Of a stretch of 64,000 nucleotides of DNA, positions 50,971-59,850 are shown piece after piece (within the stretch, counting starts at the first letter, position 1; each line of letters begins with the position of its first letter). The DNA lies in the NCBI GenBank assembly GCA_048500275.1, contig JASNYI010000003.1, forward strand, positions 992,001-1,056,000. Reading direction: 5' to 3'. This DNA comes from UBA5066 sp048500275. Lineage in GTDB: Bacteria; Acidobacteriota; Thermoanaerobaculia; UBA5066. The translations under genes were made by a program, and so were the position numbers. The notes under the pieces are model-generated. The model was not told where the DNA came from and did not search any database. It saw nothing but the letters and a program-made list of their open reading frames with translations.

Positions 50971-52680
50971 GTGACGACCCTTGCGTTCCTGAAGATCGCC
51001 GTCTTCTTCCTCCTCGTCCTCGCCGTGACGAAGCCGCTCGGGCTCTACATGCGCCGGGTCTTCTCCGGCGAGAGGACCTTCCTCGACCCCGTCCTCGGCC
51101 CCGTCGAGAGGCTCGTCTACCGCCTCGGCGGCGTCGACGCGAAGAAGGAGCAGGACTGGAAGGCGTACGCGTCCTCCCTGCTCGTCTTCAGCGTCCTCGG
51201 CGTCCTCGGCGTCACCCTGGTGGAGCGGCTCCAGCACCTCCTGCCGCTGAACCCCGACGGTCTGCCTGCCGTCCCGACCGCCCTCGCCTGGAACACCGCG
51301 GTTTCGTTCGTCACGAACACGAACTGGCAGGCGTACGCGGGCGAGACGACGATGTCGCACCTGACCCAGATGGCGGCGCTCGCCCTCCACAACTTCCTCT
51401 CGGCCGCCACGGGCCTCGCGATCGCGGTCGCGGTCGTCCGCGGGATCGCGCGGGCCGAGGCGAAGACGATCGGGAGCTTCTGGGTCGACCTGACCCGTTC
51501 GACGCTCTTCGTCCTCCTGCCGATCTCCTTCCTCGCGGCGGTCGTCCTGATGTCGCAAGGCGTCGTCCACTCGTTCGCCCCCTCGGCGAAAGCCACGACG
51601 CTCGACGGCGCGACGCAGACGATCCCGCTCGGCCCGGTCGCCTCTCAGGAGGCGATCAAGCTGCTCGGGACGAACGGCGGCGGCTACTTCAACGCGAACT
51701 CCTCCCACCCCTACGAGAACCCGACCCCCGCGACGAACCTCCTCGAGATGTTCCTCATTCTCGCGATCCCGGCGGGGCTGACTTACACGCTCGGGTCGAT
51801 GACCGGGAAGACGCGTCACGGCTGGGCCGTCTTCTGGGCGACGGGACTCCTCTTCCTCGCCGGGGCGGGGGTGGCGGCCTGGGCGGAGACGAGCGGCAAC
51901 CCGATCCACCACGCCGCCGGGGTCGACGCCGCCGCCGGGAACATGGAAGGGAAGGAGGTCCGCTTCGGGCCGGGCGACACCGCCCTCTTCGCCACGATCA
52001 CAACGGCCGCCTCCTGCGGCGCCGTGAACGGCATGCACGACTCGTTCACGCCGCTCGGCGGGCTCGTCCCCCTCGTCAACATCCAGCTCGGCGAGGTGAT
52101 CTTCGGCGGCGTCGGCGCGGGGCTCTACGGCGTCTTCGTCTTCGTAGTCCTCTCGGTCTTCATCGCCGGCCTGATGGTCGGCCGGACGCCGGAGTACCTC
52201 GGCAAGAAGGTCGAGGGGGGCGAGGTCAAGCTCGCGATGCTCTCGGTCCTCATCCTGACGTTCTGCATCCTCGTCGGAACGGCGGCAGCCGTCTCGACGG
52301 AGGCCGGCCGCGCGAGCCTCTCGAGCTCGGGGCCCCACGGCCTCTCGCAGGCGCTCTACGCCTTCACGAGCGCGGCCGGCAACAACGGGAGCGCCTTCGC
52401 CGGCCTGAACGCGAACACCGGCTTCTACAACCTCCTCCTCGGCGCATCCATGTTTTTCGGGAGGTTCCTGATGATCGTCCCGGTCCTCGCGATGGCCGGG
52501 TCGCTCGCGGCGAAGAAGAGGCAGGCGGAAACGGCCGGGACGTTCCCCGTCGACGGCCCCCTCTTCACGCTTCTCCTCGCCGGCGTCATCCTCGTCCTGG
52601 GTGCGCTCACCTTCTTCCCGGTCCTCTCCCTCGGCCCGATCGTCGAACACCTCCTGATGGCCGCGGGCCGGACGTTCTGA
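50971..52680 (+). CDS. kdpA: Potassium-transporting ATPase subunit A
   Basis: A 569-residue channel-like subunit. The four selectivity-filter regions are visible: TNTNWQAYAGE, GTNGGGYFNANSSHP, TAASCGAVNGMHDSFTP and AAGNNGSAFAGL. It binds and passes K+ in the KdpFABC complex. GTG start, one base after kdpF; kdpB follows by 10 bp. Confidence 0.97.
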   Translation: MTTLAFLKIAVFFLLVLAVTKPLGLYMRRVFSGERTFLDPVLGPVERLVYRLGGVDAKKEQDWKAYASSLLVFSVLGVLGVTLVERLQHLLPLNPDGLPAVPTALAWNTAVSFVTNTNWQAYAGETTMSHLTQMAALALHNFLSAATGLAIAVAVVRGIARAEAKTIGSFWVDLTRSTLFVLLPISFLAAVVLMSQGVVHSFAPSAKATTLDGATQTIPLGPVASQEAIKLLGTNGGGYFNANSSHPYENPTPATNLLEMFLILAIPAGLTYTLGSMTGKTRHGWAVFWATGLLFLAGAGVAAWAETSGNPIHHAAGVDAAAGNMEGKEVRFGPGDTALFATITTAASCGAVNGMHDSFTPLGGLVPLVNIQLGEVIFGGVGAGLYGVFVFVVLSVFIAGLMVGRTPEYLGKKVEGGEVKLAMLSVLILTFCILVGTAAAVSTEAGRASLSSSGPHGLSQALYAFTSAAGNNGSAFAGLNANTGFYNLLLGASMFFGRFLMIVPVLAMAGSLAAKKRQAETAGTFPVDGPLFTLLLAGVILVLGALTFFPVLSLGPIVEHLLMAAGRTF

Positions 52681-52690
52681 GGCGCGCGCC

Positions 52691-54730
52691 GTGACGAAGC
52701 ACGCCGCAGCCCGGCTCCTCGACCCGGTCCTCCTCTCGCGGGCCGTCGCCGACTCCTTCCGGAAGCTCCACCCCCGCCACATGTCGCGGAACCCCGTCAT
52801 GTTCGTCGTCGAGGTCGGCGCCGTCCTCGCGACGCTCGCCCTCCTCGGGGTCGGGACGCGCGGATCGCTCTCCTTCCAGATCCAGGTGGTCCTCTGGCTC
52901 TGGGCGACCGTTCTCTTCGCGAAATTCGCGGAGGCCGTCGCCGAGGGGCGCGGCAAGGCGCAGGCCGACGCTCTTCGCCGGACGAAGAGCGACGCCGTCG
53001 CCCGCCGGCTCGCCGGGGCCGACAGGCGCGAGGAGAGGGTCCCCGCCTCGAGCCTCACGAAGGGCGACCTGGTCGTCGTCGAGGCGGGCCAGCTGATCCC
53101 GGGCGACGGGACCGTCGTCGAGGGGATCGCCTCCGTCGACGAGTCGGCCATCACGGGCGAGTCGGCACCGGTCATCCGCGAGGCCGGAGGTGACCGCTCC
53201 GCCGTCACCGGCGGGACGAAGGTCCTCTCCGACCGGATCGTCGTCGAGATCACCTCCGAGCCCGGGTCGACGTTCCTCGACCGGATGATCCGGCTCGTCG
53301 AGGGGGCCGAGAGGCAGAAGACCCCGAACGAGATCGCCCTCGACATCCTCCTCGCGGGGCTGACGATCGTCTTCCTCTTCGCGACGCTGACGCTTCGCCC
53401 GTTCGCCCTCTACTCCGGGAGCGACGTCTCCCCGACCGTCCTCGTCGCCCTCCTCGTCTGCCTCATCCCGACGACGATCGGCGGACTCCTCTCGGCCATC
53501 GGCATCGCCGGGATGGACCGCGTCCTCGGGCACAACGTCCTCGCGATGTCGGGCCGGGCCGTCGAGGCCTCGGGCGACGTCAACGTCCTCCTCCTCGACA
53601 AGACCGGGACGATCACCCTCGGCAACCGCCAGGCGACGCAGCTCCTTCCCGCGCCCGGCGTCTCCGAGCGCGAGCTGGCCGAGCTGGCCCAGGTCGCCTC
53701 TCTCGCGGACGAGACCCCCGAGGGGCGCTCGATCGTCGTCCTCGTGAAGGAGGAGCACGGCATCCGGGGCCGCGAGCTGCGCGACCTCCGCGCCCGCTTC
53801 GTCCCCTTCACGGCGCGGACCCGGATGTCGGGCCTCGACTTTCCGGGAGGCCGGAAGGTGCGCAAGGGGGCCGCCGACGCCGTCGACGGCCTCGTCCGGG
53901 ACCTCGGGGGCCACTTCCCCGAGGAGGTCCGCCGCGACGTCGCCCGGATCGCCGGAGAGGGCGGCACCCCTCTCGTCGTCGCCGACGGCGGGAAGGTCGC
54001 CGGGACGATCTACCTGAAGGACGTCGTCAAGGGCGGGATGAAGGAGCGGTTCGACCGGCTTCGCGCGATGGGGATCCGGACCGTGATGATCACCGGCGAC
54101 AACCCGCTCACCGCCGCGAGCATCGCCCGGGAGGCCGGCGTCGACGACTTCCTCGCCGAGGCGACACCGGAGGACAAGCTCGCTCTCATCCGCAAGGAGC
54201 AGGCGGCCGGGAACCTCGTCGCGATGACGGGCGACGGGACGAACGACGCCCCCGCGCTCGCCCAGGCCGACGTCGGGATGGCGATGAACACCGGCACCCA
54301 GGCGGCCAAGGAAGCCGGGAACATGGTCGACCTCGACTCGAACCCGACGAAGCTGATCGAGGTCGTCGAGATCGGCAAGCAGCTCCTGATGACCCGCGGG
54401 GCGCTGACGACGTTCTCGATCGGCAACGACGTCGCGAAGTACTTCGCGATCCTCCCTGCACTCTTCGTCGCGACGTTCCCCGAGCTGCAGGCCCTCAACG
54501 TCATGAAGCTCGCTACGCCCGAGAGCGCCGTCCTCTCGGCCGTCGTCTTCAACGCCCTCGTCATCGTCGCCCTCATCCCGCTCGCCCTGCGCGGGGTCTC
54601 GTACCGGCCGCTCGGCGCGGCGCGGATCCTCCGCCGCAACCTCCTGGTCTACGGTCTCGGCGGCCTCGTCGCGCCGTTCGCCGGCATCAAGGCGATCGAC
54701 CTCCTGCTCGTCGCGCTGAAGCTGGCCTGA
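52691..54730 (+). CDS. kdpB: Potassium-transporting ATPase subunit B (P-type ATPase)
   Basis: A 679-residue P-type ATPase. Phosphorylated Asp is D303 in LLDKTGTITLGNR; dephosphorylation motif TGES at about 155; hinge TGDGTNDAPALAQADVG. It hydrolyses ATP to drive K+ uptake with KdpA. GTG start. Confidence 0.97.
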   Translation: MTKHAAARLLDPVLLSRAVADSFRKLHPRHMSRNPVMFVVEVGAVLATLALLGVGTRGSLSFQIQVVLWLWATVLFAKFAEAVAEGRGKAQADALRRTKSDAVARRLAGADRREERVPASSLTKGDLVVVEAGQLIPGDGTVVEGIASVDESAITGESAPVIREAGGDRSAVTGGTKVLSDRIVVEITSEPGSTFLDRMIRLVEGAERQKTPNEIALDILLAGLTIVFLFATLTLRPFALYSGSDVSPTVLVALLVCLIPTTIGGLLSAIGIAGMDRVLGHNVLAMSGRAVEASGDVNVLLLDKTGTITLGNRQATQLLPAPGVSERELAELAQVASLADETPEGRSIVVLVKEEHGIRGRELRDLRARFVPFTARTRMSGLDFPGGRKVRKGAADAVDGLVRDLGGHFPEEVRRDVARIAGEGGTPLVVADGGKVAGTIYLKDVVKGGMKERFDRLRAMGIRTVMITGDNPLTAASIAREAGVDDFLAEATPEDKLALIRKEQAAGNLVAMTGDGTNDAPALAQADVGMAMNTGTQAAKEAGNMVDLDSNPTKLIEVVEIGKQLLMTRGALTTFSIGNDVAKYFAILPALFVATFPELQALNVMKLATPESAVLSAVVFNALVIVALIPLALRGVSYRPLGAARILRRNLLVYGLGGLVAPFAGIKAIDLLLVALKLA

Positions 54731-54731
54731 G

Positions 54732-55340
54732 GTGACCTCCGTGAAAGAGCACGCTCTCGTCTCCGTCCGCCTCCTCGTCGTCTTCACCCTCCTCCTCGGC
54801 TTCGCGTATCCCGCCATCGTCCGGGCCGTCGGCCGCGTCGCGTTTCCGCGCGAGGCGGGCGGCTCGTTCGTGACACGCGACGGGAAGGTCGTCGGCTCCG
54901 AGCTGATCGGCCAGGCCGTGACGTCACCCGGCCTCTTCCGAACCCGCCCGTCCGCCGCGGGCGCCGGCTACGACGCCGCCGCCTCGGGCGGCTCGAACCT
55001 CGGGCCGACGTCGAAGGCCCTGGCCGATCGGGTCGCCGCCGAGGCCGCGAAGGCGCGCGCCGACAACCCCGGCGCGAAGGCCGCCGTCCCGGCCGACGCC
55101 GTGACGGCGTCGGGCTCGGGGCTCGACCCGCACGTCTCCCCCGCCTTCGCGCTCTGGCAGGTCCCGCGCGTCGCGAAGGAGACGGGGATCCCCGCCTCCG
55201 ACCTCGAGGCGCTCGTCGCGAAGAGGACCGAGGGGAGGTTCCTCGGTCTCTTCGGCGAGCCGCGCGTGAACGTCCTCCTCCTCAACCTCGACGTGACCCA
55301 GCGGGGCGGCGCAGGCCCGGACGACACCGCGCCCCGATAA
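54732..55340 (+). CDS. kdpC: Potassium-transporting ATPase subunit C
   Basis: A 202-residue KdpC: one N-terminal membrane helix (LLVVFTLLLGFAYPAIV), then GSELIGQ, FRTRPSAAG-type region and DPHVSPAFALWQVPRVAKETG, the usual family blocks. It stabilises nucleotide binding to KdpB. GTG start, one base after the kdpB stop. Confidence 0.96.
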   Translation: MTSVKEHALVSVRLLVVFTLLLGFAYPAIVRAVGRVAFPREAGGSFVTRDGKVVGSELIGQAVTSPGLFRTRPSAAGAGYDAAASGGSNLGPTSKALADRVAAEAAKARADNPGAKAAVPADAVTASGSGLDPHVSPAFALWQVPRVAKETGIPASDLEALVAKRTEGRFLGLFGEPRVNVLLLNLDVTQRGGAGPDDTAPR

Positions 55341-55348
55341 TCGAGGCC

Positions 55349-56503
55349 GTGCCGAGACCGAAGTACGACGGACGACCCGACCCGGAGGCCTTCCTCCGCC
55401 TTGCCGCGCGCGACGCGCGGCCGGGGAAGCTGAAGGTCTACCTCGGAATGGCTGCCGGCGTCGGCAAGACCTACAAGATGCTCGACGACGCGCACCACCT
55501 GCGGAAGCACGGGACGGATGTCGTCGTCGGATACGTCGAGACGCACGGGCGGGGGGAGACCCAGGCCCGGATCGGCGACCTCGAGGTCGTCCCACGCAAG
55601 CAGGTGAGCTACCAGGGAGTCGTCCTGCCGGAGATGGACCTCGACGCCATCCTGCGACGGAAGCCCGACGTCGTCCTCGTCGACGAGCTGGCCCACACGA
55701 ACGCGCCCGGGAGCCGCAACGAGAAACGCTGGAAGGACGTGGAGGAGATCCTCGCCGCCGGGATCTCCGTCATGGCCGCCGTGAACGTCCAGCACCTCGA
55801 GGGGGTGCAGGACGTCGTCTCCTCGGTCACCGGGATCGAGGTGCGCGAGCGCCTGCCCGACCGGATCGTCCGCGACGCCGATTCCCTCGTCGTCGTCGAC
55901 CTCCCCGTGGAGGAGCTGCGCGAGCGGATCCGCGGCGGAAAGGTCTACGCGGCGGAGAAGGCCGAGCAAGCGCTCGGGGGCTTCTTCACCGAGGAGAACC
56001 TGACCCGCCTGCGCGAGCTGACGCTCTTCCAGACGGCCGACCACATCGAGGCCGACGCGCACGAGCCGGGAGCTTCAGAAGCGCCCGCCCCGCAGGCCCG
56101 CGTCGCCGTCGCCATCCCTCTCCAGCCCGAGATCGGGCGGAAGCTGATCCTCCGCGCCTCCCGCACCGCCGGACGGATGAACACGCGCTGGTTCGCGCTC
56201 CACGTGCGGCGCTCCCGCGAGCGCCCCGAGCGTCTCACGGCCCGCCAGCACCGCGCTCTCACCGAGAACGTCCAGCTCGCGATGACGCTCGGCGCGACGG
56301 TCGTCGTCCGGGAGGCCGAGGACGTGGCGGCGGAGATCCTCTCCTTCGTGAAGGAGGAGAACGTCGGCGTCCTGATCGTCGGTCCGCCCGCGCGGCGGGG
56401 GCTCGCCGCCCGGCTCCTCCCCGGAACCGTCGACCGGCTCCTCTCGCGGGCGGACGGTTTCGACCTCCTCGTGGCGGACGCCGGAATCGAGGAGGGTTCC
56501 TGA
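55349..56503 (+). CDS. kdpD: KdpD N-terminal sensor half (stand-alone)
   Basis: A 384-residue soluble protein with the KdpD sensor domain (Walker A G33-T41, GMAAGVGKT; DVVLVDELAHTNAPGSRN; AAVNVQHLEGVQD) followed by a universal-stress-like domain (about 255-380). It ends before any membrane helix and contains no kinase part. The missing half is the gene at 48415-49902, upstream of kdpE. GTG start 9 bp after kdpC. The two proteins presumably work together as a split K+ sensor. Confidence 0.93.
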   Translation: MPRPKYDGRPDPEAFLRLAARDARPGKLKVYLGMAAGVGKTYKMLDDAHHLRKHGTDVVVGYVETHGRGETQARIGDLEVVPRKQVSYQGVVLPEMDLDAILRRKPDVVLVDELAHTNAPGSRNEKRWKDVEEILAAGISVMAAVNVQHLEGVQDVVSSVTGIEVRERLPDRIVRDADSLVVVDLPVEELRERIRGGKVYAAEKAEQALGGFFTEENLTRLRELTLFQTADHIEADAHEPGASEAPAPQARVAVAIPLQPEIGRKLILRASRTAGRMNTRWFALHVRRSRERPERLTARQHRALTENVQLAMTLGATVVVREAEDVAAEILSFVKEENVGVLIVGPPARRGLAARLLPGTVDRLLSRADGFDLLVADAGIEEGS

Positions 56504-56531
56504 AGGCAGGACCTCTGCGAGAATCCTGCCC

Positions 56532-56873
56532 GTGAGCGGGCGAGTCGTCTGGTCGAGCGGGACGGGGCGGGTCTGCCCCACGTGCGGCTGGCCCGCAGAC
56601 GACTGCCGCTGCTCGAAGAAGCTCGACGAGCCGGTGCCGGCGAAGGTGACCGCGAAGCTCAGGATCGAGAAGAAGGGGCGCGGCGGCAAGAGCGTGACGG
56701 TCGTCGACGCCCTCCCCGACAACGGGCCCTTCCTCGAGGAGCTGGCGAAGGCGCTGAAGAAGGCCTGCGCGGTGGGCGGCACGGTGAGGCCGGGCGCCGT
56801 CGAGCTGGCCGGAGACGTGCGCGAGAGGGTCCGAGCCCTCCTCTCGGCGCGCGGGTTCGTCGTCAAGGGCTGA
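56532..56873 (+). CDS. SUI1/YciH-type translation factor
   Basis: A 113-residue protein: an N-terminal Cys-rich start (VCPTCGWPADDCRC), then the SUI1 core RIEKKGRGGKSVTVVDALP and CAVGGTVRPGAVELAGDVRERVRALL. The eIF1-like fold affects start-codon selection; the bacterial role is not well defined. GTG start. The end overlaps the convergent flavoprotein gene by 11 bp. Confidence 0.88.
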   Translation: MSGRVVWSSGTGRVCPTCGWPADDCRCSKKLDEPVPAKVTAKLRIEKKGRGGKSVTVVDALPDNGPFLEELAKALKKACAVGGTVRPGAVELAGDVRERVRALLSARGFVVKG

Positions 56874-58113
56874 GAAGCGACCTCGCGGCCCCCTCGCCCG
56901 CCGTCCTCCCCGTCGCCCAGGCCCACTGGAAGTTGAAGCCGCCGATCGGGCCTGTCGCGTCGAGGATCTCGCCCGCGAAGAAGAGCCCGGGGACGAGGCG
57001 GCTCGCGCCGCTCCCCGGGTCGACCTCCCCGAGCGCCACGCCTCCCGCGGTCACCTCGGCCGTCCGGTAGCCCTCGGTCCCCGTCACGGGGAGCGGCAGC
57101 GCGACGAGAGACCGGACGACCTCCCGCCGGGCGTCGCGCGGGAGGCGGGAGAGGGGCGTTTCGGCGGCGACGCCGGCCTCCTCGAGGACGAGGGCGGCGA
57201 CGCGCTCGGGGAGGGCGCGGCGGAGCGCGCCGAGGGCGGAACCAGGGCCGGAGCCCGGCCGGAGGGCCACGTCCCACTCCTCGGCGCTCCCGCCGAACGA
57301 CACGGTCACGGCGAAGTCGCGCCGCGCCTCGAGGGCCCTCGAGACGACGTGCGACACGTCGAGGACGGCCGGGCCGCTCCACCCCTTGTGCGTGAAGAGG
57401 AACCCGCCGCGAGACGTGGCCGTCTCCTCCCCGCTCGTCGCCGTGACGGCGACCTCGAGGGAGACGCCGGAGAGGGCCGCGTGCGCGGGAGAGGAGCCGG
57501 TGAGCGGGACGAGCGCGGGGACGAGGGGCCGGACGGTGTGCCCCAGCGCGGCCGCCCACTCGAACCCCGCCGCGTCGGCCCCGCCGGCGAGGACGGACCG
57601 GCCTCCGCTCGCGAGGACCACGCGAAGAGCGGAGAGGCTCCCGGCGTCGAGCCGCAGGTCGAAGCCGCCCCCGGGCCGCGGCGCGATCTCGCGTACCGGG
57701 GCCGCGGCGCGCACCTCGACGCCGGCGCGCCGCGCGTGCGCCACGAGGGCGTCGCGCACGTCGCGCGCCCGGTTCGACGGGGGGAAGAGCTTCGCCGACT
57801 CCGTCTCCTCGCGGAGGGGTCCGCCGAGTAGCTCCTCGAAGAAGGCGCGCTGCGAGGCGAGCGGAAAGCGGTCGAGGCAGCGGTCGACGAGGCGCCGCGG
57901 CGACGACGACACGAAGCGGGGCCTCGCCTCCCGCACCGGCAGGACGTTGCAGCGCCCGCCCCCGGAGACGAGGATCTTTCGGCCCGGCTCGCGCGCCGCC
58001 TCGAGGACGAGGATCGCCGCGTCGCGGCCGGCCTCGCGAAGCCTCGCGGCCGCCGAGGCCGCCGCGAGGAGCCCCGCGGCCCCTCCCCCCACCACGACGA
58101 CGTCCGCGTCCAT
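56863..58113 (-). CDS. NAD(P)/FAD-dependent oxidoreductase (HI0933/BaiN-like)
   Basis: A 416-residue flavoprotein. The FAD-binding DVVVVGGGAAGLLAA begins at residue 3; EPGRKILVSGGGRCNV and the C-terminal GGVALGEVDPGS ... PGLFFAGEILDATGPIGGFNFQWAWATG are HI0933-family signatures. The substrate is unknown. ATG start; divergent from the first PlsC gene with 35 bp between. Confidence 0.88.
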   Translation of the reverse strand: MDADVVVVGGGAAGLLAAASAAARLREAGRDAAILVLEAAREPGRKILVSGGGRCNVLPVREARPRFVSSSPRRLVDRCLDRFPLASQRAFFEELLGGPLREETESAKLFPPSNRARDVRDALVAHARRAGVEVRAAAPVREIAPRPGGGFDLRLDAGSLSALRVVLASGGRSVLAGGADAAGFEWAAALGHTVRPLVPALVPLTGSSPAHAALSGVSLEVAVTATSGEETATSRGGFLFTHKGWSGPAVLDVSHVVSRALEARRDFAVTVSFGGSAEEWDVALRPGSGPGSALGALRRALPERVAALVLEEAGVAAETPLSRLPRDARREVVRSLVALPLPVTGTEGYRTAEVTAGGVALGEVDPGSGASRLVPGLFFAGEILDATGPIGGFNFQWAWATGRTAGEGAARSLLSP

Positions 58114-58148
58114 CGCGGAGATAATGCCCCCTCCCGGAAGCGGGCCCG

Positions 58149-58955
58149 ATGCAGAACCTCCTCCGCCGATGCGTTTACACGCTCCACTTCGTCGCCGCGT
58201 CGATCGCGGGGGGGCTCCTCCTGGCGTTCGTCTCCGCGGCGGCGCTCGCGGTCGCGCTTGCGCGGGGACCGAAAGGGCACGCCGCGGTCTTCGCCGCCCG
58301 GACCTACTCGCGCCTGATGCAGAAGGTGCTCGGCTGGCGGATCGAAGCGGAAGGGGTCGAGCGCTTCCGCGAGGTCACGCCGTCGGTCGTCATGGTCCGC
58401 CACCAGTCGAACCTCGACGTCATCGTGGCGGGCGAGGTCTTCCCGCCCGGCGCCATCGCGATCGGCAAGAAGCAGCTGGAGTGGATCCCGCTCTTCGGCT
58501 GGCTCTGGAAGGCCACGGGGAACGTCCTGATCGACCGGAGGAGCACGGCCGTCGCGATGGACGGGATCCGGCGCGCGGCCGGGTCGGCGAAGGCGGTCGG
58601 CGTCTCCGTCTGGGTCGCGCCCGAGGGGCACCGGAACATGGGTCGGGAGATGCTGCCGTTCAAGAAGGGGGTCTTCCACCTCGCCCTCGAGGCGCAGTTC
58701 CCGATCCTGCCGGTCGCCGTCAGCCCCCTCTCGGCCGTCCTCGACGCCCGCCGCTGGGCGCTTCGCCCCGGGACGGTCCGGCTGAGGGTCCTGCCGCCCG
58801 TGCCGACCGAGGGGCTCGGCCCCGCGGACCTGGCCGACCTGATGGGGCGCGTCCGCGCCGCGCTCGCGAAGGCGCAGGCCGACCTCGCCGCCGGTGCGCC
58901 CCCGCCAATCCTCCTGCTCCCCCGCGCCACGGCCCGCGAGGAGGCCCGCGCGTGA
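58149..58955 (+). CDS. 1-acyl-glycerol-3-phosphate acyltransferase-like (copy 1)
   Basis: A 268-residue PlsC-type enzyme: N-terminal membrane helix, HQSNLD motif (H85-D90), GKKQLEWIPLFGW, and PEGHRN. It would add the second acyl chain in phospholipid synthesis or a related acyl transfer at the inner membrane. The stop overlaps the start of the next PlsC gene (GTGA). Followed by a desaturase: a lipid gene cluster. Confidence 0.9.
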   Translation: MQNLLRRCVYTLHFVAASIAGGLLLAFVSAAALAVALARGPKGHAAVFAARTYSRLMQKVLGWRIEAEGVERFREVTPSVVMVRHQSNLDVIVAGEVFPPGAIAIGKKQLEWIPLFGWLWKATGNVLIDRRSTAVAMDGIRRAAGSAKAVGVSVWVAPEGHRNMGREMLPFKKGVFHLALEAQFPILPVAVSPLSAVLDARRWALRPGTVRLRVLPPVPTEGLGPADLADLMGRVRAALAKAQADLAAGAPPPILLLPRATAREEARA

Positions 58956-59716
58956 GGGGCCCGATCCGCAGGGCCGTCGCCCGGGCCCACTTCCTCCTCA
59001 CCTGCGTCGTCGGAGCCCTCTCCTTCGTCGGCCTCTCTCTGGGAGGCCTCCTCTACGTCGCCCTCCGGCCCCGCGGCAGCGCGCCCGTCCACCTCGCCCG
59101 GACCCTCCACTGGATCGTCACCACGCTCGTCGGCTGGCGCATCACCGTCGAGGACCACGGCCACGTGGCGGAGTCGGTTCCCGCCATCCTCATGGTGAGC
59201 CACAAGTCGAACCTCGACATCGTCGTCTACGGCGGCATCTACCCGAAGCGCGCCGTCGTCATCGGCAAGAAGGAGGTCGCGAAGATCCCGGTCTTCGGCT
59301 GGTTCTTCCGCGCGACCGGGAACATCCTCCTCGACCGCAAGGACCTCCCGAGCGCCATCTCCTCCATCGCCGCGGCGGCCGCCCGCGTCAGGGAAGAGCG
59401 GATCTCGGTCTGGGTCTTTCCCGAGGGGCACCGCAACGCCTCGCCGACGCTCCTCCCGTTCAAGAAGGGGGCCTTCCACCTGGCGCTCGCCGCGAAGGTC
59501 CCCATCGTTCCCATCGTCTGCACGTCCCTCGGAGATCTCCTCGACGCCCACCGCCTCCTCGTCTTCCCGGGCCGGATCCGCATCCGCGTCCTGCCGGCGA
59601 TTTCGACGGAGGGGCTCGGAGAGGGAGACCTCGAGAAGCTGATGGAGACCGTGCGGGCCCGAATGCAGGAGGCCCAGGACCGGCTCGCGGCGGAAGCGGC
59701 CGACGCAAAGGACTGA
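58952..59716 (+). CDS. 1-acyl-glycerol-3-phosphate acyltransferase-like (copy 2)
   Basis: A 254-residue second PlsC: HKSNLD (H84-D89), GKKEVAKIPVFGWFF, PEGHRN, and the tail EGLGEGDLEKLMETVRARM. Alignable to copy 1 over its whole length, so a tandem duplication is likely. Starts at GTG within the copy 1 stop. Confidence 0.9.
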   Translation: MRGPIRRAVARAHFLLTCVVGALSFVGLSLGGLLYVALRPRGSAPVHLARTLHWIVTTLVGWRITVEDHGHVAESVPAILMVSHKSNLDIVVYGGIYPKRAVVIGKKEVAKIPVFGWFFRATGNILLDRKDLPSAISSIAAAAARVREERISVWVFPEGHRNASPTLLPFKKGAFHLALAAKVPIVPIVCTSLGDLLDAHRLLVFPGRIRIRVLPAISTEGLGEGDLEKLMETVRARMQEAQDRLAAEAADAKD

Positions 59717-59850
59717 CCGCGTCGGGAAGCCGCCCCGTCGCGCCCGTCGCGGCAGGCGTTGCCCCGATCACCCGCCCACCAGCGTAAGATGATGGGTTTC
59801 CGCCCGGCGGACTCCGCCGCGCAGATCCTGGAATCAGGGACGTATCCCAC

